Part shown: in pieces, positions 46,181 to 57,249 of the stretch
Position numbering within the stretch: position 1 is the stretch's first letter
Layout: each line of letters starts with the position of its first letter
Assembly (NCBI GenBank): GCA_022410635.1
Contig: JAJVDF010000194.1
Coordinates: forward strand, 814,008 to 878,007
Direction: 5' to 3'
Length of the DNA: 64,000 nt
Source of the DNA: Tretioscincus oriximinensis
Lineage: Eukaryota > Chordata > Lepidosauria > Squamata > Gymnophthalmidae
Program-made: the position numbers and the translations under genes
Notes under the pieces: generated by a model
Told to the model about the DNA's origin: nothing
The model's database searches: none
The model's input: only the letters and a program-made list of their open reading frames with translations

Positions 46181-46640
46181 AGGGTAAGAATATATACGTA
46201 AAGAGTTAAAGATATATAGTGGCAATACACCCTGGAAAAAATGCCACATAACAATTTAAAATTCACAAAAACTGTAATATAACAATAAAATATAAAAAGT
46301 CCATCAGACTAATAAAATGTCCAAAGTAAATATCCCATGTATCAGGACCAGATATGGAAGAAGATGGTCCACGATGGGTAAGATGGTAGAACCACAGACG
46401 ATCCACGATGGGTAGATGAAAAACGCCAGAAAAATGCCAAACCCGTTTCGACCGGTGGTCTTCTTCAGTGGCACAAATAGTCACAAGCGTAGGCAACTCA
46501 GGATAATAAAGCCATAAAGTATACACTCCACCAAATGCATAGGAATATTTACCGAAATATATAAAATGTATAGAAATATCTCACATAATCATCACATGTA
46601 TATAGATGCATTTATTTCCTGGTTAGTTGTCTCACTGATT
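46181..46640 (-). mobile_element. Probable Penelope-like element terminal-repeat fragment
   Basis: The region carries a hammerhead-type motif on the minus strand (separate entry), a hallmark reported for Penelope-like retroelement terminal repeats. TCCACGATGGGTA occurs twice (about 46370 and 46402). No reverse-transcriptase frame is visible, and boundaries are approximate. The family assignment rests mainly on the ribozyme-like motif. Confidence 0.4.
46435..46473 (-). ncRNA. Hammerhead-ribozyme-like motif (type I, minimal stem III)
   Basis: Read on the minus strand: TGCCA (46473-46469), CTGAAGA core (46468-46462), one extra A (46461), stem II GACC/GGTC with loop ACC (46460-46450), GAA (46449-46447), stem III AC-GG-GT (46446-46441), T at the cleavage position (46440), and TGGCA (46439-46435), which pairs perfectly with TGCCA as stem I. 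Both conserved cores and all three stems are present in the correct order. The extra A before stem II departs from the textbook fold, so self-cleavage is plausible but unproven. Confidence 0.5.
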
Positions 46641-46661
46641 CTACATAGATGTAGGTATATG

Positions 46662-47534
46662 TAGACTGACCGGATTTTTTGAGGCCCAAAATGGGGTAAT
46701 TAATATTCATGTTAATTTGCATATTCATGAATATGCAAATCACTGAGCATCATGCATTCCCCTCCGAAATTCCCACCTGAGAAATCCGTGAAGCATGTGA
46801 GACTTTTTTAAAGTGTGTGAGAATTTTTGAAGTGCACCAGAAATTTGCATTTTTGTAATTTTTTTACTGAGGGGAGGGTGCCTTCAGGAACTGGCTCAGG
46901 TTGCTAGAGCCCCCTAGTGGTGGTGCAGAGAATTGTTTTTTTTTTNAAATCATTTTTTTGAAGTGTGTGAGAATTTTTTGAAGTGCATGAGAATTTTATA
47001 TTATTAAGGATAAATGGATACTAAGATCGTTGTCTGGATGTAGCCTCCGGGATGGAGCAACAGGCAGGACTTTTGAAATACCATTTGCAGGGAGTCACGA
47101 ACAGGAGCAGCATATTTTGCTTACCTCTGTTCGGACTGCCCAGGTGCATCTGGTGGGCCTTTGTGTGACACAGAATGCTGGACTCGATGGGCTGTGGCCT
47201 GATCCAGTATGGCTCTTCTTATGTTCTTATGTTCTTATGTAAGGGGAAGGTGCCTTCAGGAGCTGGCCCTGGTTGTCAGACCCCCCCTCGTGGTGCTGCA
47301 GTGAATTTTTTTAAGTGAGAAATTCTTGAAGTGTGTGAGAATTTTTTATTTTTTACTGAGGTGAGGGTGGCTTCAGGCATTGGTGCCAGATGCCAGAGCT
47401 GCCTTGTGGTGGTGCAGTGAATTTTTTAAAAAAATTCCTCAGCAAAAAACGGGGAAAAGGCAGCCCCCTTGGGGGGGGGGGGTAGACATTCCAAAACCAG
47501 ATTTCTCCCCCAAAAAGGGGTCATCTGGTCAGCC
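46662..47534. mobile_element. Long MITE family B element with internal tandem units and nested CR1
   Basis: The left end GACTGACCGGATTTTTTGAGG follows TA at 46662-46663; the right end, reverse complemented, is GGCTGACCAGATGACCCC, the same as in family B copies at 30549 and 55068. Inside are about three units containing GTGTGAGAATTTTT, GAGGGTG(C/G)CTTCAGG and a CCTAGTGGTGGTGCAG-like phrase. The second unit is split by a CR1 3' end at 47010-47241. N at about 46946. Confidence 0.65.
47010..47241 (+). mobile_element. CR1 3' end nested in MITE family B
   Basis: GGATGGAGCAACAGGCAGGA, AATACCATTTGCAGGGAGTC, TGTGACACAGAATGCTGGAC and GGCCTGATCCAGTATGGCTC, ending in ATGTTCTT repeats. Near-identical to the copy at 49565, so comparatively recent. 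Confidence 0.8.
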
Positions 47535-47699
47535 GCATTCCACAATTGTTTCCTCACATTGCAGATTTTAATTCCCTATGTGCCTGTAGACTTAGGGTTC
47601 ATTCATACAGAATACACTGTTGCTAATATTTAAGGTAGCTCATAAGTTTAGAGTTTGTTGCCCATTCCCGGGCCCAAAATATGAACAGGTAATTCACAA

Positions 47700-47905
47700 A
47701 CAACGGTGCATACACAGGGCAGAAGAGTGAAAACAGACAAAGGAAAGTATTTTTTCTCACAGAGGGTCCTTGGCTTTTGGAATTTACTTCCAGAAGAGGT
47801 GGGGTTAGCTAATAGCTTGGACAGCTTTAGGAGAGGATTAGACAAGTTCATGGACACCAATGGTATAAACAGCTACTTGGATACTGCCTCCGAGATGGTG
47901 TGTGA
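47700..47905 (+). mobile_element. CR1 LINE distal fragment
   Basis: CACAGAGGGTCCTTGGCTTT, AATTTACTTCCAGAAGAGG and GACAAGTTCATGGACACCAA are CR1 3' region phrases also present at 57720-57840. The terminal segment is missing. Confidence 0.65.
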
Positions 47906-48457
47906 CCAGGGCCCCTGATTCACATTGCTGTAGCCCCAATCTGGGCTCTACAAATGATGACTTGTCTCATGCTTTATTATGGAATATCCAATTATAGTGG
48001 AATAAATAAGTGATGTGAGGATGCAGCCAAAGTGTGCACACCATTCATTCATTGCATGTGACGATGCTTCCTCTGAAAGGCTTCCTTTCCTGGAGCATTG
48101 ATATCAATGCGTCATCTCAAACAGAGCCACACTGAAGATGACATAAGAGGGAGGGGCACTTTAGAGAGCCATAGTATTTGTAATAACATTGCTTTTATTA
48201 TTTTCTTGTACAATTTTACTGCTTTTTGAAAACTTTTGGGGAAACTCTGGAAATTCCAGTTATGATTATAGCAGTAAAAAGAATAGGCAAGAGTTGCTGC
48301 TATTTTTCACCATGAATTAAACTAACATTGCTAATCAGTTTACTTATCTGTATGCCTAAAAACTATTAGAGAGTTTAATCAGCAGAGATGATGTATCAGA
48401 AAAAAACTCTTTGCAATACTTCAGTTCTGGCATCTATTGGACTTATGTTCTGTCCAT
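47906..48457. other. Intergenic sequence with a short repeated motif
   Basis: 47975-48025 (GGAATATCCAATTATAGTGG, then GATGCAGCC) resembles 30335-30390 and perhaps 61925-62020. It is probably an undefined short DNA element. No gene. Confidence 0.35.
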
Positions 48458-48652
48458 AAAAACATAAGAGAGGCCCTGCTGAATTGGGCTGGAGCCCGTC
48501 TAGTCCAGCCTTCTGTCTCACACAGTAGCCCACCAATTGCACCTGGGCAGTCTGGAACAGAAGAAGGCAAAATCTGCACCTGTTCCTGACACCCTGCAAA
48601 TGGCATTTCAGGAATCCTGCCTGTTGCTCCATCTCGGAGGGAGTATCAAGAC
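48458..48652 (-). mobile_element. CR1 3' end fragment
   Basis: AAACATAAGAGAGGCCCTGC, CACAGTAGCCCACCAATTGC, CAAATGGCATTTCAGGAATC: reverse complement of the CR1 3' terminus. Opposite to the neighbouring copies at 47010 and 49565, so the pair could form an inverted repeat. Confidence 0.75.
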
Positions 48653-49160
48653 AGCCTCAATTCCTGAGACGTATTGGACACCATTCCAAGAACTTTTTTT
48701 AATTTTAAAATGTGATTACATACCTTCATTGTTTGCCGAGGTATTTGATAGTGTGGCAGAGTCAAACATCTTTTTCAGAGGAATTACTGAAAGATATTCC
48801 ACCCTGTCTTTACCAGTTTACTGGAAAATGAAAATTTTGGACAATAATTATGAATGCCTCAGGGAAGAGTAGAAACAGGACCTTTTGGAAATCCCTTAAA
48901 CTTAATTCAGACTATCAGAAACCACACTGTTGTCTTGTGTTTTTTTTGTCTTACTTGGCAGACATGATTCTTAAAAAAAATCCCCTTAAGCACATACAGA
49001 TGGAGACGTTATGATGTCAGAAAGAACATTTGGTCTCACAAGAGCTCATCACAAGCATTCAACTGAAACACTAAACAATATTAACTTATAAACATTGAGG
49101 TTCCTTCAGAAAGCAGTAAATCATAGCCTTGGTCTTGTGAATGCCATAATTTTCAGGTTA
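48653..49160. other. Intergenic sequence, nothing recognised
   Basis: No supported feature. Confidence 0.4.
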
Positions 49161-49164
49161 TACC

Positions 49165-49305
49165 CAAATAATATTCCTTTCTTTCCTTTTTCTCCTTTCT
49201 TTCCATTTTTATTTTCTTTCCTTTTTTCCTTTTTTATTTTCTTTCTTTTTTTCTTTCATCTCTTTCCTCTCTTTCCTTTCATTCCTTCCTTCCTTCCTTG
49301 CTGCT
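49165..49305 (+). repeat. Polypyrimidine (T/C) simple-repeat tract
   Basis: About 140 bp almost purely of T and C in TTTC, TTCC and CTTTT units, ending in (TTCC)n. It creates an artificial-looking Phe/Leu/Ser-rich frame. Able in principle to form triplex DNA. Confidence 0.8.
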
Positions 49306-49564
49306 TGCTTAGAAGGTATGGGCAACTAGAACCAGGGAGCTGGGGGCAACTGCTTTGGGGTGGGGATTNGCTTTCCTGCTGTAATCCAAGACCCACATAT
49401 CAATGTTGGAGGCTTGGTGGTGCAATGGTTAATAGCAAGATGGAAAATGGTTTTAATAGCATGTGTATGACTAGGCGAGTGTGTTAGATGAACGTTCTNT
49501 GGGAGCATTTGAAAGATTGGCCAGGAGTAATTTATGATATGATTTCAATATATGAATTTGGACA

Positions 49565-49796
49565 CTAAGGGTATAAATGGATACTAGGATGGATGTTTGG
49601 ATGTTGCTTCNGGGATGGAGCAACAGGCAGGACTCCTGAAATACCATTTGCAGGGAGTCATGAACAGGAGCATATTTTGCTCTCCTCTGTTCGGACTGCC
49701 CAGGTGCATCTGGTGGGCCTCTGTGTGACACAGAATGCTGGACTTGATGGGCTGTGGCCTGATCCAGTATGGCTCTTCTTATGTTCTTATGAATTA
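49565..49796 (+). mobile_element. CR1 3' end fragment
   Basis: Closely matches the copy at 47010 through GGATGGAGCAACAGGCAGGA to the terminal ATGTTCTTATG. Only a few differences are visible, so the two derive from a recent source. N at 49612. Confidence 0.8.
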
Positions 49797-51252
49797 AAAA
49801 ACATCATAACATTTACTGACAAAAACTATGACCCTCAGTTATGCAGTAAATTTGCTGCTCATAGATCCAGAGTTTGGGTTTGCAAAACTACTTTTTCCGT
49901 AACTTGGACAGAAACTCTTCTCATTGTAGAAAAGAGGAAGCTCTCTTCTTTTTTAAGATGTCACCTCATTTCACATCAGTTTAGTGAATATTAAGCCAGA
50001 CTGGAATCCACAGGAATCTGGCTTGCTTCAGATCGGTTCCAGAAAGTTTCTCTGATGTTACGAAAGGTCATGTTAGACATGTGTAACGTCTCTCCTTGCC
50101 AAATAATGTGATAAATATTGAAACTTCTCTCTGTGGGAGTCATTAAGCATGTATATCATTGCCTTCTGTATCACGAAAAATCATATTCTAGATCTTCATG
50201 AATACAAATTTGGTGATTATCTGGATGGAAAATTTCAGTTTTAATTCTCTCTTTTTTTCTTTGAGAAGATCCATTTCTTTCCATTGTTCTTGTTCTTTCA
50301 AGATCATGATGCAAATTTCTCAGTAGCTTAGGAATTTCTGGTATTTGTGTGGGTAAAGCCAATTTACCCATCAAGAATCCAGTACTTTAGCTCCAGGAAT
50401 CTTCATGTCGTGATCCATTAAATATTACCTACCCTGACATAAGACTTCATGTCCATTATACGACAAAGTCCACTATCACTGGACTTTAAGGGCAGCTCAT
50501 CAACATTGCTCCTATTGTCAAGACACCTTGTGGTCCCCTGGGGGACCAGTAAAGACATCTTCAGATCAGTACACAAAAGAGCAATTTTCAAACCATTACC
50601 TTATACCCAACACACTTCATGGCTCTTGTCATGGCTGATCCATCAAAATAAGCCACAGAGATAAAGAAGCACCCAGTGATGAATGTGGGAAGACATTTCT
50701 TCAGAAATGTTACTTTCAGACCTTTAGGTGTGAAGACATGGCCAAAATTAGCTGTTCTTTGTTTTACCTTTCTAGAAATTCTGAGCTAATTCTGAATTCT
50801 GACGGGAAATATGACACATTAACTCAATGAGTTTCATGTCTTAATGAGATTAGTAGCAGAATATGCCACTCATTTATATGATAATTTCTTTAGAAAACCT
50901 TTTTAAAAATGCACACTCTTTTAATAATAATAAAAAAGATTTGAGCCTTCAGTGCTTTTCAGCAAGCAATTGTACAAAAGTATGAACTGATTATTTTAGT
51001 CAAGTGCTTCAGTTTTGTATAGATTAGAATGTAACTAAAATATTTCAATTGCTTGCTTTGTATACTTGCTTCGTATATCATTTATTATTTTATTAGTATA
51101 TGATCAAGTTTGTGTTGTATTTCATTGTATTAATTCTGCATTGTAATTATTTAAAGTAGCAGCAACAACGCAAGTAGCTGCTGCACATGCTGACATTGCC
51201 CTTCTTGTGAAGGAACAGATATTAAACATGGCCTTACCTGATGAAAATAAGT
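49797..51252. other. Intergenic sequence, nothing recognised
   Basis: A minus frame at 50171-50374 is Lys/Arg/Glu-rich but matches nothing I recognise. 50870-51160 is very AT-rich. Confidence 0.35.
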
Positions 51253-51510
51253 ATTATTTATTTATTTATTTGTACTTGTATCCCGCCCTATACCCGAAGG
51301 TCTCAGGGCGGCCAACCATAGGGCCGCGCTCATAGCTTTTGTTGCTTTCTCCACAACAGACATCCTGTGGAGTNGGTGTGGCTGAGAGAATTCAAAGAAC
51401 TGTCACTGGTCCAAGGTCACACAGGTGGCTTTCGTGGAGGAATGGGGAATCGAACCGGGAGACTACCAGGTACGAGTCCAACACTCTAACCACTACACCA
51501 AATTGGCTCT
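51253..51510 (-). mobile_element. Composite SINE: tRNA head with L2-type tail
   Basis: On the minus strand it starts AGAGCCAATTTGGTGTAGTG, has a B-box GGTTCGATTCC (consensus-like) and a body ending in CACAGGATGTCTGTTGTGG. It then switches to GGCCGCCCTGAGACCTTCGG and TATAGGGCGGGATACAAG with a (TAAA)n tail, the L2 3' terminus seen elsewhere here. Possible target duplication TATTATTT at 51252-51259 and 51510-51517. Such tails let SINEs borrow L2 machinery. N at 51374. Confidence 0.75.
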
Positions 51511-52099
51511 ATTATTTCTTCAAATTTACTTAGGGTCTATCCAGATGTGCATATATAGTAAATTACATTGGAAGTGATCTTCATATAATAAATGGATNAT
51601 GCTATGATAGCATTGCTGTCCACATGACTGGGATCGCGGTGTAAGGAATGCATGGTGAGTATGCCTCTAACCAGTGTCTGGTGCTGCCCATGCTCACTAA
51701 TTCAAATCCCCAGATCTTTGCACTTGGCACTATTTGTGCATGCATGCTATGCTTTTCAGCAACTACGTAGGGGAGACATGTTTTGAAAGTTGCCTTTCAC
51801 CAGTGTATCTATATGGTACAGCATACCTTTTTCATTCTTTACCCTAGTATGGTATGAGTGTTACCAAACTGTATGGCAATCATGCCATACCAGCATACAG
51901 AAAGCATGTGTGTGTGGTGTATGTCTGTGGTGTTAATATAAGCTCTTCCAAGAAAGCAGCTCTCACATTTACAAGGATACATTTTTGGAAGTCCTAAAAC
52001 CTGATACCAAGTCAAGAAAATTTTAACCCAAGAATAATCTCCAGGGCAGAAAATAACAAGATGCGACTCATCCTATTTTTTTAACAGTGTTAGACCAAA
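51511..52099. other. Intergenic sequence, unclassified
   Basis: No family recognised. The phrasing at 51540-51640 suggests a DNA-transposon remnant, but no inverted ends could be matched. N at about 51598. Confidence 0.3.
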
Positions 52100-52138
52100 T
52101 TGATTTAATCTCCAACTAAAGCGGGGTATAAGAACCTT
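52100..52138 (+). mobile_element. SINE 3' end preceding the (TTC)n tract
   Basis: AATCTCC followed by AAAGCGGGGTATAAGAACC directly before the TTC run is the 3' terminus of the squamate tRNA-SINE type seen at 21076. Only the last few dozen bases are recognisable. Confidence 0.55.
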
Positions 52139-52592
52139 CTTCTTCTTCTTCTTCTTCTTCTTCTTCTTCTTCTTCTTCTTCTTCTTCTTCTTCTTCTTCT
52201 TCTTCTTCTTCTTCTTCTTCTTCTTCTTCTNNNNNNNNNNNNNNNNNNNNNNNNNNNNNNNNNNNNNNNNNNNNNNNNNNNNNNNNNNNNNNNNNNNNNN
52301 NNNNNNNNNNNNNNNNNNNNNNNNNNNNNNNNNNNNNNNNNNNNNNNNNNNNNNNNNNNNNNNNNNNNNNNNNNNNNNNNNNNNNNNNNNNNNNNNNNNN
52401 NNNNNNNNNNNNNNNNNNNNNNNNNNNNNNNNNNNNNNNNNNNNNNNNNNNNNNNNNNNNNNNNNNNNNNNNNNNNNNNNNNNNNNNNNNNNNNNNNNNN
52501 NNNNNNNNNNNNNNNNNNNNNNNNNTTTCTTCTTTTTCTTTCTTCTTCTTTTTCTTCTTCTTTTTCTTTTTTCTTCTTTCTTCTTTCTTCTT
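52139..52592 (+). repeat. (TTC)n tract spanning an assembly gap
   Basis: Pure TTC repeat at 52139-52230, then 295 Ns (52231-52525), then impure TTC/TTTC to 52592. The repeat grows out of a SINE tail. True length is unknown. The Lys- or Glu-rich frames across it are artefacts. Confidence 0.9.
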
Positions 52593-54050
52593 CTTAGAAG
52601 CAGGCAATGGCAAACCACTTTTATATCTCTGACAGGAAAACTGCAAAGGGAACCAATGGAGGTGCTCATTTACACATTCAGTAGTTCCCAACAAGAAATA
52701 TTATCACAACTTTTCTTAGTTGCTTAGTGGTATAGTTATAGCAGCTGCCAGAAGATGTTCATGAGAGACTCCTCCTCTCACTAATAATTAATCCTATTGA
52801 GGAACAACATAACAGACAATTATCTGAAGCATTTTTATCTTCTTATGTAAGCANTTGGCCTTCTCTCTTTGTCCAATGTTGTTGACAAATGAAGTGAAAA
52901 GGCTGCCGCAGGCATTGTGTGACACTGGAGAATGAACGTTACCTCTAATAGTTTATCATGGCTTGAGATCAGCCCTGGCTGAATGCTGAAGAATTCTGAC
53001 TTCCTCTTGCAAGCGCATTTGGCTCTGTGGGATACATTTGTCTGGCCGTACGGTCTCTGCATTTTATTTACACATGAAATTCACTGCAATTCCTGCCTTT
53101 TCTAATTGGATAACCTACACAACCTTTGGTTACTTGGTATCCATCTTGACTGGAATCTTTCAGGAGTAATTGAGCTGGTATGCCATCTTATGTTGATTGG
53201 AAAATTTTTGGATTCAGCACAAGAACTTAAAATTCCCTTTGCGTAGCCATATGTTTTAGAAGTTCTTGCAACAGCAATTTTCAGGTCATTTGTCGAGCAA
53301 GAATTTGAGAAGAAACATATGGCTTCCACTTATGTTCTGCCTTACTATTCTTAGGAGTATTATTTCATAAACAGAGAAAGAGGTCATTAGCTGGTAAATT
53401 ATTGATAGATCTAGCTGGAAAAGAAGCACATGCACAAAGGAATTACTGAAGGCGGAGAAAATGATTTTTATTGCTTTAAATTATGTTTAGAAATGAATGG
53501 ACTCAAATGATTTTCTTTCTCAGCATCAAGGCAAATAGTTGAGCTCAGCAAAGCATTTTTTTTCTCATGGAAATCGGAGAGGACCTAGAGAAACAGCCAA
53601 ACACACACATGTACATTGTACGTTGGATGAAGTTAGAATAACTATTCAGTTTAGAAAGTCAACAAGATGGATTATCACTGGCTTGGTAAATGTAATAATC
53701 CTTAGGAAACATATCCGTGGCTGNATCTCCTTTTGTGCCGGTAACCTGACTCAGGAGAACCACTTTGTCAACTTATCGTAGATTATAGAGCTGGAACCTT
53801 TCATTGCTGCTGACCTCCATGCATTAATAAAGGATAATATCTTGCCTGTCAGTGNACAATTGGAAGCAGACTCTCTAGAGTTCTTCCTGTACATGGTGAC
53901 GTTGATAATGATAAGGTTATAAAGTAATGACTTCAAAAACTCTTAAGATGCTATTCCCAGACTCCAAGGACAAATGTACTCTCCTCCAGATACTTTGATA
54001 GTGGAAGAAAAGGAAATGCTCTATCCAGAGGACTAGGGCAGACCTTTCAA
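52593..54050. other. Intergenic sequence with one SINE-like phrase
   Basis: GAAGCAGGCAATGGCAAACC (about 52597) is a phrase common in squamate SINEs, right after the TTC tract. The rest is unclassified; frames at 52835-53329 have no recognisable motif. Ns at about 52853, 53724 and 53855. Confidence 0.35.
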
Positions 54051-54215
54051 CTGTGTAATAGAGATGCTGCTCCCTCCCCCCCCACCCAAGTTAATTTTAC
54101 TGTTGTTGGATATCATCAATTAACATGTTTTTAGCATGTTAATTGTGTTTTTATTGTTAACCACCCTGAGACATTTGGGTATAGAGTGGTATAGAAATGT
54201 AAAAAATTAATTCTA
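54051..54215 (+). mobile_element. L2 LINE 3' end fragment
   Basis: GTTAACCACCCTGAGACATT and TGGGTATAGAGTGGTATAGA followed by AT-rich tail: plus-sense L2 terminus. Confidence 0.6.
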
Positions 54216-55065
54216 CCCCAGAAAATAACAAGAAAATGCAAGTGCCAACAGTTCAGATAAGTGAAGGAGAAAAAATGTTCACTTACCGTACTTGTCTCTG
54301 CCTATTACCTTTCCCCTAGCCCCGGAAGTAGTAAGAAAGAAGGGGAAGAAGTACAGTTAGGCCTGCTGCTTGCACAGTAGCTAGGCATTTATGGCATCTA
54401 GCTCCAGTAGCCCAGGAAGTGGGAGGTGGGTGGTTAATTCCATGTTGCAGGATCCAGCGGGCAGACGTATCGTGTCCACTGTGATGGTAGCAAGCCTGAT
54501 GGTGTCTCTGCAGTCTTGTGCTCCTCGTGCTCCCAAGGCCCTCCCACTACTGTCCTTGCTGCTGGGTAGATGATCCTGGGGAACAGGCTGCTTGAGTGGC
54601 ACTTTGCCATCTGTNCTTCTACCATCACTGTTGGCAGCCAGTTGGCAGGGCAGGAAAACCAAGCAGCTCACTACTATCCACACTTTAAAATCACCACTCT
54701 GTTGATTGTGCTTTGCTAGGTTTCCTAATGATGTTCCAGAATGTAATGTAGCAGGATTATGACCTCATTGCCTTCTTGGCCAGATTCATTATGAGATCAG
54801 ATCACATGGCTCAAAGCATTGAGATCAGAAGTTGTGAGACAGTGGCTGATTCAGAAGAAGTTTGATCTCGTGTCATACAAGTAACCACTATAAAAGATAT
54901 CAAAGAAGAATCCTGAATCTGGTTTTCACTGAAAAAATAAGCTTTTCATTTGCAAGAGGCTACAGTATAAGTAACATGAACTTCCTGTGAGGTGTTTTTT
55001 TAATATGCATGTTTCAGATAATGAGTTTACTTATATATCTTTTCTGTAATGCATCATTCTGAGGC
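54216..55065. other. Intergenic sequence, unclassified
   Basis: 54380-54680 is more GC-rich and open on both strands, but no domain is recognisable. N at about 54615. Confidence 0.35.
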
Positions 55066-55256
55066 TAGGCTAACCAGATGACCCCTTTTGGGGGNGNNTG
55101 AAAACCTGGTTTTGGGGTGCCTCCCNGTTTTTGCTGAGGAAATTTTTTTCCCAATAAAAAAATCTTTTTTTGAAAAGCATTTTCCTCAGCAAAACCTGGG
55201 AGGCACCCCCAAACCGGGTTTCCACCCCGCAAAAAAGGGGTCATCTAGTCAGTCTA
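55066..55256. mobile_element. MITE family B copy 2 (TA-flanked)
   Basis: TA, then GGCTAACCAGATGACCCCTT at the left and, reverse complemented, GACTGACTAGATGACCCCTT at the right, then TA. Inner arms GGTTTTGGGGTGCCTCCC / GGGAGGCACCCCCAAACC pair. Ns at 55095, 55097-55098 and 55126 lie in the arm. Confidence 0.8.
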
Positions 55257-55859
55257 TTCTGAGTATTAACTCAAATACATGAAAATACATGTGAATAAAT
55301 GTATACTGTATGTGCTCCCAAATATTTATGACAGACCTCATGTTTTTCCCTATATATAGTAAGAATGCAGTATAAGGATAATATTNTCATAATTCCATCA
55401 TTTTCTATGTGACTGATAATGCCCTTTTTGAAAGCTCTTGAAGTACAGTGATGGTTTTCATATTTTGCCTTATGAATTGATTTTCTATGTTTGCATTATA
55501 GGAGTGTTTTCAAAGCATGACTAAGGGAATGCCAAAAGGGTAAATATTTGTTCATATATTCACTAACTATCTGGCTTGACACTGAAGCTGATTATTACTT
55601 AGGGGGCATTCTCACGACTATTTTATGCCTCAGTTATAGCAACATTATGAAGGCTGTGTCACACGTGTTAAGCATGTATAAGTAAAACTTCAGTAATAAA
55701 GGCCATTTATTCCGCAATAAACTATTGCTGGGATAATGAGGAATAATTGCAGGGAACTTCCGAAATCTCACAGCCAACGTCCGTCATCTTGTAGCCAATC
55801 CCCTTCATCTCCCGTGTGAACAAAAATAGTACAAGAGNCAGGAGGGGATAGATGACAGG
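55257..55859. other. Intergenic sequence, nothing recognised
   Basis: No supported feature. Confidence 0.4.
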
Positions 55860-56370
55860 AGGAAGCGCTGCTACCCGAATGTCTCAGAGCAGATCCCAAT
55901 CAAAATGATATAAAACAAATTAAAACAGAACAATTTTTGAAAACTTCAGTCTAAAAATACAATAGTGCCTTCAAGGAGTAGGGAATATTTGGCTTAGCCA
56001 AAGGCGGGGATGAACGGTTGCTTCTTCACCAGGCAGTTCAGTGTAGGTGCCTGGTGCTTCTCAAAGGAAAGAGAATTCCACAATTTGTGGGCGATCACAG
56101 AAAAGGTCTTTCCACATGTTCACACCCACTTGATGAGTGAGGGAGGTGATGAGTGAGAAAATCTTAAGATGTGGAGGTGCTCCTTCAAATATTTGGGACC
56201 CAAGCTGTTTAGGGCTTTGTAAGGCAATGTTAGTACCTTGAAATTGGCAGCCAGTGCAGTTCTTTCAGGCCAGCATAAGGTGTACGCAACCAGCTGTACC
56301 AGTCAGCAGCCTCACTGTTGAGTTTTACACTGCAAGTTCTGCCAGGGTAGTCCCATGTAGAGTGCATTTG
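55860..56370 (-). mobile_element. L2 LINE 3' fragment
   Basis: CTACCCGAATGTCTCAGAGC, then A-rich sequence, then TTTGGGACCCAAGCTGTTTA and TGGCAGCCAGTGCAGTTCTT, parallel to the copies at 17040, 43545 and 59880. Confidence 0.65.
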
Positions 56371-57249
56371 ATTTGGAGTAAATTCTGGAATAAAACAATG
56401 TGGAGAGGGCACGTAAATCAGTTATTATTTTTTAAAAATTATATAGTTGGATTTATTGTATAGTTAGATGGCAAGTATCAAGGCTGAAACATACAATGAC
56501 AATATGGACATTACAATAGATGGATTTGCAGGCATCTAAAATGTTATTTCCCCTTTTCTGGTTTTGTTATATGATAACAAATGAAGGTGCTTTAAGAATG
56601 TTACAAAGGAGGCTGAAGAAAAGATATTTCTCAATCCATTCTGGAAAAGAATGTTCAGTATGTTTTGATTGATCCATCCTATTATCACACATTTTATGAA
56701 TACTTTGCTTAATCAGGAGTTTAAAACGTTTATGGCATCCAAGTACTGATGAAAGGTCCTCACTTATCAGCTTATGTGTGTGTGAGAGAGAGGGGGGGGA
56801 GGAGAGAGGGAGAGAAGGAAAGGGAGATGTGCAGAACTTAGATTCAACAACAACAATAATAAATGTTCAAAGTACTGTTACCTCTTTGGAGATTTGAAGA
56901 GAAGTGAGGTACATCAAAAGTGCCCAACAACAACACCCTAGGACCTTCCATCAATGCCTATTGGCAGTTCTGGGAAGAGGAGACCAGATCAAAAATGGAA
57001 GCAGGTGCTCTCTCTACAGGCTCTCTCTGCAGTTTGTAGCTAGGGCAGGGTTAGCCCGAATTGGGTAGAACTGTAACTGCATTGGTTTGGAAGGNAAAAT
57101 TCATACTGGGAATGTGTGGCTGGAGAACGCCCATGGCGAATGTGGAGCCCCTCGGGATTACAGGGGAATTGTGTGTGCCCATTGGGGAGCCACACAACTT
57201 TTTCTCCCGTTTTTTTCCCCTAGTGAGAACTTGGCCTAAATGACTTCGG
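56371..57249. other. Intergenic sequence with a GA-rich patch
   Basis: 56776-56830 is TG/GA-rich simple sequence. No gene or transposon recognised. N at about 57095. Confidence 0.4.

Noticed and set aside
49095..49487. 130-codon Phe-rich ORF with apparent membrane segment
   Set aside because: The hydrophobic run is the translation of a polypyrimidine simple repeat.
50171..50374. Charged minus-strand ORF as a LINE or viral fragment
   Set aside because: It has a suggestive Lys/Arg/Glu composition but no motif that I could tie to a family.
52073..52694. Long Lys-rich and Glu-rich ORFs
   Set aside because: They are translations of the (TTC)n repeat and the N gap.
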